From contig NZ_CP090557.1 in NCBI RefSeq assembly GCF_021484805.1, positions 2,492,001-2,556,000 of the forward strand: a stretch of DNA of 64,000 bases, read 5' to 3'. Positions 1 through 8,833 of the stretch are shown one piece after another (the first letter of the stretch is position 1; every line of letters starts with the position of its first letter). The notes under the pieces are model-generated. The model had not been told where the DNA came from, did no database searches, and saw only the letters and a list, made by a program, of their open reading frames with translations. The position numbers and the translations under genes are program-made. Source of the stretch: Tellurirhabdus bombi (GTDB taxonomy: Bacteria; Bacteroidota; Bacteroidia; Cytophagales; Spirosomataceae).

Positions 1-183
1 CGTGATCATGTTGCCGTTGCGCTGGTAGAAAAGCTCTCCCTTGATGGTGACTGATTTACCCTGCTGAACCTGGCGGGTTGTCATTTGGGCCGATAAGCGG
101 TCGATTGTCTGTAGGGGGGAGAGAAAACTGCTGAGGCAAATAAAAGTAATCAAGCTGGGAAGCGCGCGTACCAGGGACTTCAT
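1..183 (-). CDS. Exported protein, N-terminal fragment (cut by window edge)
   Basis: The reading frame opens with ATG at 183 and runs leftward off the window, leaving 61 codons. The first ~25 residues (MKSLVRALPSLITFICLSSF) form a basic start and hydrophobic core typical of a Sec signal peptide. The following segment, with GKSVTIKGELFYQRNG, vaguely recalls the start of the LolA-like fold of periplasmic lipoprotein carriers, but too little is visible to assign it. It lies downstream of the efflux operon on the same strand, separated by a strong hairpin, so it is probably a separate transcription unit. Confidence 0.6.
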   Translation of the reverse strand, partial: MKSLVRALPSLITFICLSSFLSPLQTIDRLSAQMTTRQVQQGKSVTIKGELFYQRNGNMIT

Positions 184-277
184 TCGTATTTGTTGTGTTG
201 TTACAATGGGAAATCGGTAACGAAGTTAAGAAAAACTTTAACGCCGTTGCCGAAATTTACTATTAGGCTATAATGCA

Positions 278-327
278 AAGACGTCACAGAAACACCGCTT
301 CTTATTTAGCGTATTCTGTGACGTCTT
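278..327 (-). terminator. Long hairpin after the leftward RND operon
   Basis: A perfect 14-bp stem (AAGACGTCACAGAA at 278-291 with its complement at 314-327) encloses a 22-base loop that can form a further CGCT/AGCG pairing. It begins about 20 bases beyond the RND pump stop codon on the minus strand. There is no long T run after it, so it may be a terminator, an mRNA 3'-end stabiliser, or both. Confidence 0.5.
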
Positions 328-348
328 GATGAATCTATTTTATTTTAG

Positions 349-3300
349 CTAAGCTTCGGCTTCTTCTGGCTTTTGCTTTTTCATTTTCGCCAGACCTTTT
401 TTGCCATAAGCGAGCTTGGTAATGCCTACATACAACACCGGAACGATGAAAATGGCCAGTGAAGTGGCCGCCAGCATACCTCCAATTACGGTCCAGCCAA
501 GCGTTTGACGCGCAACGGCCCCGGCTCCCTGGGCAAATGCCAGCGGAAGTACCCCTAAAATAAAGGCCAGTGAGGTCATGATAATCGGCCGTAAACGCAG
601 GTTAACCGCTTCCAGAGTTGCCTTCAAAACATCCTCCCCGCTGTCCACGCGTTCTTTAGCAAACTCCACAATCAGAATGGCGTTTTTGGCCGCCAGACCA
701 ATCAGTGTAATCAAACCAATCTGAGCGTATACGTTGTTAGTTAATTTCGGCAGGAAATAAAGCGCCAGGATGGCCCCAAAAGCCCCAATCGGCACCGACA
801 ACATAACGGAGAAAGGAACCGACCAGCTCTCGTAGAGCGCAGCCAGGAACAAAAAGACGAACAGAATAGACAAACCAAAAATGTAGATTGTACTGTCGCC
901 TGAGCTAATTTCCTCGCGACTCAAACCGGAGAAATCATAACCGTAACCCGCCGGTAGCACATCAGCGGCTACTTCCCGCAGGGCGTCAATGGCCTGTCCA
1001 CTACTGTAACCCGGTTTAGGACTCCCGTTAATTTCTACAGATTTGAACAGGTTGTAGTGCGAAATAAGCGGCGCATTTTCAATCTGTTTCGTCGTAATTA
1101 CCGTGCTTAGTGGCAGCATGTTTCCCTGCTGGTTTCGGACGTAATACTGACCGAGCTGGCTAATGTCGTTTCGATACAGCGTATCTGCCTGGGCAACGAC
1201 CCGGAATTTACGGCCATAGACAATGAAGTCATTAACGTATACGCTACCCAGATAAGTCTGCATCGTTCGGTAAACGTCATTCACGTTGATCCCTAGCTTT
1301 TTGGCCTTATCCCGGTCAACATCAACCCGGAAGGCGGGCGTCTTGGCCGTAAAATACGTAAAGGCGCGGGCGATTTCGGGACGCTTGTTGACTTCGGCCA
1401 GGAAGTTCTGCACCACCTTTTCGAAGGCTTTGATGTCGTCGTTGGTTTCGCGTTGCTCAATCTGGAACGTAAAACCGGCCGTCTGCCCCAAGCCCGGAAT
1501 TGGCGGAGGTGACACCACAACTACGTTGGCTTCCTTGATGGAGGCAAACCGTTGCTGGAGGCGCGGAATAATAGCCTCCAACTGCATGGAAGGATCCTTC
1601 CGCTCGGCCCAGGGTTTTAGCTGCGTAAAGACCGTACCGCTGTTGGATTTAGACGCAAAAGTAATAGCGTTCAGACCTCCCAAGGCGGCAAAGTGATTCA
1701 CATAAGGCTCTTCCTTGAGGATCTTCATGATGCTATTCAGCACTTCCAAACTGCGGGTGCTGGACGAAGCTTCCGGTATTTCGTAGGTAATGAACAAACG
1801 ACCCTCATCTTCACCCGGAATAAAGCCCGTGGGTTTAGCCTTGAACAAAAGCCCAGTGCCAACGAAAATACACACCAGAAAGACCAGCGCATACGGCGTT
1901 GCCTTGATGGTTCTTCGTACGCCATTCGTGTAGGAGCTGGCGGTCCGTTCAAACCACTTATTGAACTTATAAAAGAACTTGTTCAGTCCTTTCGATTTTT
2001 CGTCCAGGTGCATGGGCTTCAACAGCAACGAACACAAGGCCGGGGTTAGCGACAAGGCCACGAAGGCCGAAATCAACACCGAAATCGCGATGGTGATGGC
2101 AAACTGCTGATAGAGCCGCCCGACAATACCGGGAATAAATCCAACCGGGACAAATACCGCCGCCAGAATCAAGGCAATGGCAATAACCGGCCCGGAAATG
2201 TCTTTCATGGCTTTCTGGGTAGCTTCCTTGGCCGATAGACCCTGCGTGTCCATGTAGTGCTGCACGGCCTCAACCACCACAATGGCGTCATCCACCACAA
2301 TCCCAATGGCGAGAACAAAACCAAACATGGTCAACGTGTTGATCGTAAAACCAAGCGGAATGAAAAAGGCAAATGTTCCCAGAATCGAAACCGGAATGGC
2401 CAGGATCGGAATAAGCGTTGCCCGCCAGCTTTGCAGGAACAAAAAGACCACCAGAATAACGAGTCCGAGTGCTTCAACCAGCGTATGAATTACTTCGTCA
2501 ATCGACACCTCGACTACCGAAACCGACTCAAACGGAACGACGTAATCGATGTCTTTCGGGAAGGTTTTTTTCAGCTCTTCCATGGCGGCGTAGACGCCCT
2601 CCGCGGTAGTCAGGGCGTTACTGCCCGGTAATTGGTAAAGCAGCAGGTAAGACGCTCTTTTTCCATCGACAAACGAGTTGCTGGCGTACGAAAACTTTCC
2701 GAGTTGCACCCGGGCCACGTCTTTGAGGTAAATAACCGAACCCGCCGAAGGCTTCGTGCGAACGACAATGTTCCGAAATTCCTCTTCCGAGCTAAGGCGG
2801 CTGTTGGTAAATACCGAAAACTCAAACGCCTGCACCGACTGCTGGGGTGGCGCACCGACTGAACCGGCGGCTACCTGAAGGTTTTGCTCCTGTAAGGCGG
2901 CAATTACCTCGGCAGACGTCAGGCCAAACTGTGCTAACTTGTCGGGTTTCAGCCAGATACGCATACTAAAGTCGTCGGCGCGGCTAAAAATATCGCCAAC
3001 TCCTTTAACCCGCAGCAAGGCATCTTTGATGAAAATGTTGGCGTAGTTATCCATAAACGATACGTTGTGCGTACCATTGGGGGAATAAAGTGCCACCAGC
3101 ATGAAAAGGCTGGGATTCCGTTTCCGAACGGTCAGACCGAGGCGGCTAACTTCTTCCGGTAGTTGGGGCTGGGCAATGCTAACCCGGTTTTGCACGTCCA
3201 GGGCGGCAATGTCCACGTTCGTCCCTACGTCGAAGGTAACGTTCATGCTCATCCGGCCATCGCTGGTACTGTTGCTCTGGAGGTAGCTCATGCCCGGTGT

Positions 3301-3516
3301 ACCGTTCACCTGGGTTTCAATAGGGGTTGCAACGGTTTGCTCCACCGTTTGCGCATCCGCCCCGGTGTAGGTTCCGGTGACCTGAACGACAGGCGGCGTA
3401 ATATTGGGATATTGGCTAATCGGTAGATTCAATATGGCCAGTACCCCCACCAGTAAAATAACAATTGAGATAACAATTGCAGTAACCGGCCTTTTGATGA
3501 ATATATCGGCAATCAT
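349..3516 (-). CDS. RND multidrug efflux pump, HAE1/AcrB type
   Basis: Inner-membrane proton/drug antiporter of a tripartite pump, 1055 residues, the usual AcrB/MexB length. It begins with the family-typical MIADIFIKRP. The proton-relay aspartate pair lies in TM4 (GIVVDD, D409-D410), and the TM10 lysine is in the motif GLAAKNA. Two large periplasmic porter/docking regions sit between TM1-2 and TM7-8. It is the last gene of a leftward operon marR-tolC-adaptor-pump, 90 bases after the adaptor. The substrate cannot be read from sequence. The stop is TAG at 349-351, followed by a strong hairpin. It is more AcrB-like than the second pump of the window (9901-13032), which suggests a different substrate range rather than a recent duplicate. 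Confidence 0.95.
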   Translation of the reverse strand: MIADIFIKRPVTAIVISIVILLVGVLAILNLPISQYPNITPPVVQVTGTYTGADAQTVEQTVATPIETQVNGTPGMSYLQSNSTSDGRMSMNVTFDVGTNVDIAALDVQNRVSIAQPQLPEEVSRLGLTVRKRNPSLFMLVALYSPNGTHNVSFMDNYANIFIKDALLRVKGVGDIFSRADDFSMRIWLKPDKLAQFGLTSAEVIAALQEQNLQVAAGSVGAPPQQSVQAFEFSVFTNSRLSSEEEFRNIVVRTKPSAGSVIYLKDVARVQLGKFSYASNSFVDGKRASYLLLYQLPGSNALTTAEGVYAAMEELKKTFPKDIDYVVPFESVSVVEVSIDEVIHTLVEALGLVILVVFLFLQSWRATLIPILAIPVSILGTFAFFIPLGFTINTLTMFGFVLAIGIVVDDAIVVVEAVQHYMDTQGLSAKEATQKAMKDISGPVIAIALILAAVFVPVGFIPGIVGRLYQQFAITIAISVLISAFVALSLTPALCSLLLKPMHLDEKSKGLNKFFYKFNKWFERTASSYTNGVRRTIKATPYALVFLVCIFVGTGLLFKAKPTGFIPGEDEGRLFITYEIPEASSSTRSLEVLNSIMKILKEEPYVNHFAALGGLNAITFASKSNSGTVFTQLKPWAERKDPSMQLEAIIPRLQQRFASIKEANVVVVSPPPIPGLGQTAGFTFQIEQRETNDDIKAFEKVVQNFLAEVNKRPEIARAFTYFTAKTPAFRVDVDRDKAKKLGINVNDVYRTMQTYLGSVYVNDFIVYGRKFRVVAQADTLYRNDISQLGQYYVRNQQGNMLPLSTVITTKQIENAPLISHYNLFKSVEINGSPKPGYSSGQAIDALREVAADVLPAGYGYDFSGLSREEISSGDSTIYIFGLSILFVFLFLAALYESWSVPFSVMLSVPIGAFGAILALYFLPKLTNNVYAQIGLITLIGLAAKNAILIVEFAKERVDSGEDVLKATLEAVNLRLRPIIMTSLAFILGVLPLAFAQGAGAVARQTLGWTVIGGMLAATSLAIFIVPVLYVGITKLAYGKKGLAKMKKQKPEEAEA

Positions 3517-3606
3517 ATCCTTTTTTTAATTGGGTGTGTACGTACAGAAGTCGCCATAAATCGCCTTAGCAGGCGCTACAGTTTCTGCCTGTAGGTACGT
3601 TATTGT

Positions 3607-4749
3607 TTACCGTGCACCAACTTGTTGTCCAGCGTTAGGATTGGGTGCAACCTGGATCGGCGAACCTTCTTTCAGTTTCTGGATACCCTCCGTCACGATA
3701 ACCTCATTTTCGCGGAGGCCCTCTTTAATCACCACTTTGTCCGCAATGCGTTGTCCCAGCGTGATTTTCCGTTGTGACACTTTGTTGCTATCCGCCACAA
3801 AGACAAAATATTCACTCATTTGCTCGGTCACCGCTTTGTACGGAATCAGCAGTTGCGGCGTACCCGTATTGTTTTTAATGCGGGCGGTTCCACTCAAGCC
3901 CGCTTTCAAACGGTCTTGCGGATTGGGGAAAACCATCCGAATGCGAATTGTTCCGGTTTGCGGATCAACGGCCCGGTCAATAATGCCGATAGAACCGATT
4001 TGCGGATACACGCTACCATCCGGCAGAAGCAGGGTAAAAACAGAATCACGCGGCGTTTGTTTGCGCTCATTAAGGGCCGCAAAACGCGAAATCTGTTTTT
4101 CGTCGACCTGAATATCAACCGCCATCGGATTGTTGGTCGAAATGGTATTCAGCAACGTCGATCCTGGAACCACGGCTGCCCCTAAACGAGCCTGCGAAAT
4201 GCCAATCGTGCCTGCAAAAGGAGCGTAAATGGTGGAATACCGCAAATTCGTCTCAACCAGTCGTACGTTGGCTTTGGCTGCTTCGACCTGCATTTTGGTC
4301 GACTGAAGCTCGGCTTCGGCATTATCGAGAACCTGCCGCGCAATGGCGTCCTGCTTCGCCAGGGTATTGTACCGATCCGCGTCTTTCTGCGCTCGGTTCT
4401 GATTGGCCTGAGCGGCGTTCAGATTGGCAACAGCCTGATCATAAGTAGCTTTATATTGCTGACGATCAATTTCGTAAAGCTTCTGGCCTTTCGAAACCTT
4501 TTGACCATCGGTAAAGAAAATTCCTGTAATGTATCCGGCCACCTGAGGACGTATCTCAACTTCGTTTAGAGGAGTAACCGTAGCCGGAAACTGGTCATAA
4601 TAGGTAGCGTTCTCCCGCTGTACCGTATAAACGGCAACCGGCGTTGGAGGTGGTGCTTTTTGTTCAGCTTTCTGTTCGCCGCCTCCGCAGGCCGCCAACG
4701 TTAGAAGAGATAATATCGCAACTTCGGACAAGCCTGGTGCGCTTTTCAT
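3607..4749 (-). CDS. RND efflux periplasmic adaptor (lipoprotein, AcrA/MexA type)
   Basis: Membrane fusion protein linking the RND pump to the outer-membrane channel, 380 residues. A lipobox (LAAC) near residue 21 indicates lipidation and membrane anchoring. Domains in order: N-terminal beta segment; first lipoyl half around residues 65-95 (IRPQVAGYITGI...GQKVSKGQKLYEID); alpha-helical hairpin rich in Ala/Gln around 100-165; second lipoyl half (IYAPFAGTIG) near 175; beta-barrel and membrane-proximal domains to the end. It lies 21 bases after the tolC-like gene and before the pump on the minus strand, a standard co-transcribed set. The Pro-rich linker after the lipidated Cys is normal for this family. 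Confidence 0.93.
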   Translation of the reverse strand: MKSAPGLSEVAILSLLTLAACGGGEQKAEQKAPPPTPVAVYTVQRENATYYDQFPATVTPLNEVEIRPQVAGYITGIFFTDGQKVSKGQKLYEIDRQQYKATYDQAVANLNAAQANQNRAQKDADRYNTLAKQDAIARQVLDNAEAELQSTKMQVEAAKANVRLVETNLRYSTIYAPFAGTIGISQARLGAAVVPGSTLLNTISTNNPMAVDIQVDEKQISRFAALNERKQTPRDSVFTLLLPDGSVYPQIGSIGIIDRAVDPQTGTIRIRMVFPNPQDRLKAGLSGTARIKNNTGTPQLLIPYKAVTEQMSEYFVFVADSNKVSQRKITLGQRIADKVVIKEGLRENEVIVTEGIQKLKEGSPIQVAPNPNAGQQVGAR

Positions 4750-4770
4750 AGTTTCAACTAGTTAATTGTA

Positions 4771-6117
4771 TTAAAATTGAATAGTTCCTAATGCTCGTTG
4801 GACATCCAGCTTGCTGCTCAGCGTCTGGTAGAGGGCATTCAGATGCGACAATTGCGCCGCCCGCAGGTCAGATTCCGAAATAACAACGTCCAGGTAAGCT
4901 TTGACTCCTGAGCGGTACTGAAGACTGATGATACGGTACACATCCTGTGCCAGCTCCACGTTTTCCTGCAAAGCATTCAGGTTAGCCAGGTTGCCTTTGT
5001 AATTAGCCAAGGCCTGCGCGTATTCCGAATTAACGCCATTTTTCAGGGCGGTAACATCCCATTGCGAGCGCTGAAGCTGTAGCTCCGCAATCCGCACTTC
5101 CTGGACGCGGCGGCCACCCTGGAAAATAGGCAGCGCCAGCGTTACCCCAATCAGCGAATTTGGAAAGCGCTGGCTGTAAAGTTTCGTAAATTCCGTGTTC
5201 TGAAACACTAGATTGTAGTTTCCAAAGGCCGAGAGCGACGGCAGGTAAGCCCAGCGATTATAGCGTACATTGGCCTGAAGCAATTGGCGTTGGGTTTGTA
5301 GTTGCTGGTATTCAATGCGATTTTCCAGATTCAAACCTTGTAGTGTATCGAAGGCAACCTCCCGCGCCAGTTGCAGCGTATCAAATTCAAGCGGCAACTT
5401 CTGACTAATTGGATAGTTCATCAGTTGCTTCAGGTATTCGTATTTAGAGCCAACCTGTTCTACATACTGCTTATGCTGCGCCCGCGTCGTATTCAGCGCA
5501 ATGGTAGCCCGCTGGTAGTCGGTTTTGTCAACAATACCGCTTTTGTACTGGTTGGTAGCATCTTGCAAACTCCGTTGTAGCCGAACGATGTTGGAATTCA
5601 GGATTTCTACCTGTTTTTGCGTTAACAAAACATCGTAATAAGCCTTGCTCACATTAACTACCAGATCGATTTTATTACTGGTCGTCACCTGGCCGGATTG
5701 TAGTCGGACAAGGCTTCCCGTCCGGCTCGCCAGCAAAACGTCCCGGTTAAAGATATTCTGGCTAAATGAAAACTGCACGCTGGATGTATTAGGCACCCCC
5801 GTAGTGACGGCCCGCCGTACGTCCGAGTTCGGATTGGTAAAATCCGGCAGGATGGTCACGGGCAACTGAAGATAGTGTTGCAGGTTGTAAGCACCACCAA
5901 TCTGTGGATACCAGGCCGAAAGGCGACTTTTGACAGTTCGGTCGGCAATGGCTTCGTCAATGACGGATTGCCGAATTACCGGCTGATTTTTCAAGGCATA
6001 CTGGATACAATTATCGAGCGTAGCCTGTTGCAGGACGGAATCAGGAACTGCCTGGGCGAAAGTGGAAAGCGGGAGAGCGCTTATCACCAGAGCGGCCAGG
6101 TAAAAGATTCGTTTCAT
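4771..6117 (-). CDS. TolC-family outer-membrane efflux channel
   Basis: Outer-membrane factor of the leftward tripartite pump, 448 residues. An N-terminal signal peptide (cleavage probably after STFAQ) precedes two repeated OEP halves with long coiled-coil stretches. Typical family features are ALKNQPVIRQ near the mature N-terminus, LPIFQGGRR around residue 330, and a C-terminal helix with AYLDVVISESDL. Trimers would form the exit duct docked by the adaptor encoded next. It begins 41 bases after the marR gene stop. It differs clearly from the second TolC-like protein at 7475-8809, although both have the same length and domain plan. Confidence 0.93.
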   Translation of the reverse strand: MKRIFYLAALVISALPLSTFAQAVPDSVLQQATLDNCIQYALKNQPVIRQSVIDEAIADRTVKSRLSAWYPQIGGAYNLQHYLQLPVTILPDFTNPNSDVRRAVTTGVPNTSSVQFSFSQNIFNRDVLLASRTGSLVRLQSGQVTTSNKIDLVVNVSKAYYDVLLTQKQVEILNSNIVRLQRSLQDATNQYKSGIVDKTDYQRATIALNTTRAQHKQYVEQVGSKYEYLKQLMNYPISQKLPLEFDTLQLAREVAFDTLQGLNLENRIEYQQLQTQRQLLQANVRYNRWAYLPSLSAFGNYNLVFQNTEFTKLYSQRFPNSLIGVTLALPIFQGGRRVQEVRIAELQLQRSQWDVTALKNGVNSEYAQALANYKGNLANLNALQENVELAQDVYRIISLQYRSGVKAYLDVVISESDLRAAQLSHLNALYQTLSSKLDVQRALGTIQF

Positions 6118-6158
6118 GGATGTGTAAATTGGATAGCTATCGTTTAGTTAGGGGATGA

Positions 6159-6650
6159 TTAAAGAGAGTGGGTCAGAACTTCTTGCAAACGTCTTGAATA
6201 GCTTTTAGTCTCCAGCTGGTCTTCAAATTCCCGGAGCGCCAGCAGCAGGTTGCAGGATTGCGCATTCAGCAGTTGCTGATTCACCTCCCGAAAAGCGTTA
6301 ATCAAGGGTTTGATCTGCTGAATCCGTTCCTGCCCTTCTGCGGTGATGGCCAGTAATCGTTTCCGACAGTCTTTCACGCAGGCGGTTGAACTAATGAGGT
6401 TACGGTTTTCCAGTTCTTTAGTTACCTGAATAACGGCGGGGTGCGTAATGCTTAACAAGTCGGCAATTTCGGTAACCCCCATTGGCCCTTTGCTGGCAAT
6501 AAGATAAAACACACTAAACCAGCGGGCTTCAAAATCAATTCCTGTGCCCTTATAAAAGGAATTAGCCGCGTGAGACATGGCATCGCTTACCCGTCTTAGC
6601 CGACTAGTGATGCCTAATTCTTCCATTTCGTCAATAAAATCTTTGTTCAT
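6159..6650 (-). CDS. MarR-family transcriptional regulator (leftward efflux operon)
   Basis: Winged-helix repressor of 163 residues, first gene of the leftward efflux operon and hence probably its local regulator. The wHTH is around residues 50-115: GVTEIADLLSITHPAVIQVTKELE is the recognition region and DCRKRLLAITAEG the wing. The flanking N- and C-terminal helices form the dimer interface in this family. The upstream gap holds repeated TTACGTA elements and a GTTAG/CTAAC inverted repeat directly before the start codon, good candidates for an autoregulatory operator. It shares little sequence with the MarR protein at 6918-7394. The ligand is unknown. Confidence 0.9.
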   Translation of the reverse strand: MNKDFIDEMEELGITSRLRRVSDAMSHAANSFYKGTGIDFEARWFSVFYLIASKGPMGVTEIADLLSITHPAVIQVTKELENRNLISSTACVKDCRKRLLAITAEGQERIQQIKPLINAFREVNQQLLNAQSCNLLLALREFEDQLETKSYSRRLQEVLTHSL

Positions 6651-6656
6651 TACTAT

Positions 6657-6695
6657 GTTAGCACTAACGTTACTAATTACGTAAGCAATTACGTA
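6657..6695 (-). promoter_or_regulatory. Candidate operator of the leftward marR-efflux operon
   Basis: Within 45 bases of the marR start lie an inverted repeat GTTAG-CA-CTAAC (6657-6668) and two direct copies of AATTACGTA (6675-6683 and 6687-6695), the first extending to the palindrome TTACGTAA. Copies start 12 bases apart, about one helical turn. Placement and symmetry suit a MarR dimer site. No good -7 TAnnTTTG element was found, so the promoter itself is uncertain. Confidence 0.5.
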
Positions 6696-6880
6696 TATTT
6701 TTTTCGAAGTACCAATTGGAGATTAAAGGAAGATTAGAATGATTACTCTACAACTCATTTATGAGAGAATAAGTTTTGGGCTTTATTCTAAGTAAAGCTT
6801 GCCGGTTAGAATAGGTTCCAAACCGTTCATGGAGGAAATCCCTATCATTTTCACAATATAGAAAACTTAATACAGAAAAA

Positions 6881-6912
6881 ATTGGTTGATATATCAACAA
6901 GCTTTACATTTG
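6881..6912 (+). promoter_or_regulatory. Promoter with embedded palindromic operator of the rightward marR gene
   Basis: A -33 ATTG (6881-6884) and a perfect -7 TACATTTG (6905-6912) are spaced by 20 bases, matching the Bacteroidota sigma-factor pattern. Exactly between them lies the perfect 14-bp palindrome GTTGATATATCAAC (6885-6898), ideal for repression by a MarR dimer. A near copy of the same palindrome precedes the tolC gene of this operon. The likely start codon (6918) lies only five bases after the -7 box. Confidence 0.75.
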
Positions 6913-6917
6913 TGACC

Positions 6918-7394
6918 ATGATATCGACAGTGGAGCAGAACATAAAGGAGAAAATATTTAATCAGATGGGACAGTTGGTTGTGTTCAACATCAACCAGGT
7001 CTCGCACACGTTTGCCCGCAAAGCGAATCGGGAGTTAACTAAATCAGGTTTTTCACTTCAATTGGAACAATTACCAATTCTTTTTGTAGTGAATTGTTCA
7101 ACGGAGGAATTATTGTCGCAGCAAGATATTGCCAACATGCTTCAGCGTGATAAATCGGGCATACAGCGCTCAATTCGCACTTTAGAGCGAGACGGCTATC
7201 TGCGGATAACACCCGATAGTGTCGATCGACGCAAGAACCTGATCCAACTCACGCCGGCAGGGAAAGCCATTATCAATAAAGTGATTGAAACGGCCAAACG
7301 GATGGATGAAGAGGTGACAAGTCAGCTAACAACTGAAGAGATCGCTTCATTACTCAAAGTTTTAAGCAAAATCTCTGGCGTGCTAGAGAGTTGA
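6918..7394 (+). CDS. MarR-family transcriptional regulator (rightward efflux operon)
   Basis: MarR-type winged-helix protein of 158 residues if translation starts at ATG 6918. Another in-frame ATG at 6966 is possible and would remove 16 residues outside the conserved core. A longer frame from TTG 6882 would overlap the promoter and operator and is unlikely. The wHTH covers SQQDIANMLQRDKSGIQRSI and the wing follows with DRRKNLIQLTPAGKA. It heads a rightward marR-tolC-adaptor-pump set. Palindromes of the same design lie at its own promoter and before the next gene, so it probably controls both itself and the efflux genes. Because the ATG is so close to the -7 box, the mRNA may be leaderless or nearly so. 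Confidence 0.9.
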   Translation: MISTVEQNIKEKIFNQMGQLVVFNINQVSHTFARKANRELTKSGFSLQLEQLPILFVVNCSTEELLSQQDIANMLQRDKSGIQRSIRTLERDGYLRITPDSVDRRKNLIQLTPAGKAIINKVIETAKRMDEEVTSQLTTEEIASLLKVLSKISGVLES

Positions 7395-7412
7395 TTTTTT
7401 ATATAGATGCAT

Positions 7413-7442
7413 TGTTGATATGTCAACAGTAGATATGTCTAC
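7413..7442 (+). promoter_or_regulatory. Tandem MarR operator candidates before the tolC-like gene
   Basis: Two adjacent 14-base elements: GTTGATATGTCAAC (7414-7427) and GTAGATATGTCTAC (7429-7442), 15 bases apart centre to centre. Each has complementary outer arms around a central GATATGTC. The first differs by one base from the palindrome at 6885-6898. A possible -7-like TACAATTT overlaps the end of the second box. The tolC start codon lies at 7475. The repeated shared design supports real operator sites. Confidence 0.7.
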
Positions 7443-7474
7443 AATTTAAGTTTTTCTTTGTTTATTTATATATC

Positions 7475-8809
7475 ATGAAAAAGATAGCTGCATTTTTCGC
7501 ACTACTTTCCTTAGCAGTTTCGGTGCCTGGCTGGGCCCAAGCGCCTACCAACTGGTCTTTGAAAAGCTGTATTGATTATGGCCTACAACATTTCGGTACT
7601 GTACGGATTGCGCAGTATCAGTTGGAGAATGCGAATCAGCAGGCCCGGCAGGCACTAGGATTATACTTACCACAGGTATCGGGTTCGGCGACTTTCACGA
7701 ACAACGTCAAACTGCAAACATCGATCATCCCGGCGGGACCGCTGAGTCCAGAGCCGATCCGGGTTGTGTTTGGTCAGAAATACCAAAACAATATCGTTGC
7801 CCAGGCGAGCCAGCCGATCTACGACCGGTCGCTCTTGCTGGGTTTAAAAGCCGCTAAGCCTAACCAGCAACTAGCCGAGTTGAACACGCGCCAAACGCGG
7901 GAAGACATTGTGTATAACATTGCCAGCAATTACTACCAGGTCTTTATCAGCCAGCAACAGATTGGACTTTTGAAAGACAATCTGGAACGAACTCAGCAAG
8001 TGCTGAACGTCCTGAAATTGCAACGCGACAACGGCGTAATTCAACCCGTGGATTATACCAATACGGAAGTAAGCTTCAACAATACACGCTCGCAATTAAC
8101 GCTGGCCGAAAATGACCTGGAACTGGCCTTGAATCGCCTGAAATATCAAATGGGTTTGCCACAAGACCAAGTCCTGACGCTGTCTGACTCGTTGCTGATG
8201 AAGGTGGCGCCAACGTTGGAGAGAAGCCAGTTTGATACCAAGAACCTGGTTACGTTCCAGCAGGGAGAAAAGAACCTGGACCTGCAACGGCTGCAATTGC
8301 AACGCATACGGGCCGGTTATCTGCCAACCTTAAACTTTACAGCGAATTACGGTACGCTAAACTTTGCGAACCAGTTCGAGAATGCGTTTAAAAATTTCCT
8401 TGGTTTTGGTAGCATCGGCCTGCGGTTAAATGTGCCCATCTTCGATGGTTTTCAGCGGGATGCGCAGGTTCAGCAACAGAAACTAACGGTTTTGACGCAG
8501 GAGGAACAACAGCGTTTGAACACGGCGGCTTATCAGCTTCAGTTCAACAATGCCCAATCGCAGATTCAGCGCGCTCAGGCCAACGTTCAGAACGATGACC
8601 GGAACGTGAAGCTCGCTCAGGAAGTGTATAACATCACAACCTTACAATATAAGCAAGGTACAAAACCATTGACTGACCTGATCAATGCCGATAATTCGTA
8701 TCGTCAGGCACAGTCGAACTATATCAATTCCCTCATTAATTTCTATCAGGCCCGGCTGGATTTAGAACAATCGCAGGGTACTTTGTTAAATTTTTATAAT
8801 CAACTCTGA
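7475..8809 (+). CDS. TolC-family outer-membrane efflux channel
   Basis: Outer-membrane factor of the rightward tripartite pump, 444 residues. A signal peptide ends near VPGWAQ. Two OEP repeats with long coiled coils follow; recognisable parts are SCIDYGLQHFGTVRIAQ at the mature N-terminus, LRLNVPIFDGFQRDAQ around residue 325, and a last helix with PLTDLINADNSYRQAQ. It follows the marR gene and tandem operator boxes and is followed by the adaptor after 24 bases. The Gln content is very high, as is usual for these coiled coils in Bacteroidota. It is not closely similar to the channel at 4771-6117. Confidence 0.93.
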   Translation: MKKIAAFFALLSLAVSVPGWAQAPTNWSLKSCIDYGLQHFGTVRIAQYQLENANQQARQALGLYLPQVSGSATFTNNVKLQTSIIPAGPLSPEPIRVVFGQKYQNNIVAQASQPIYDRSLLLGLKAAKPNQQLAELNTRQTREDIVYNIASNYYQVFISQQQIGLLKDNLERTQQVLNVLKLQRDNGVIQPVDYTNTEVSFNNTRSQLTLAENDLELALNRLKYQMGLPQDQVLTLSDSLLMKVAPTLERSQFDTKNLVTFQQGEKNLDLQRLQLQRIRAGYLPTLNFTANYGTLNFANQFENAFKNFLGFGSIGLRLNVPIFDGFQRDAQVQQQKLTVLTQEEQQRLNTAAYQLQFNNAQSQIQRAQANVQNDDRNVKLAQEVYNITTLQYKQGTKPLTDLINADNSYRQAQSNYINSLINFYQARLDLEQSQGTLLNFYNQL

Positions 8810-8833
8810 GCATTCAACTGAAGAATAAGAATC

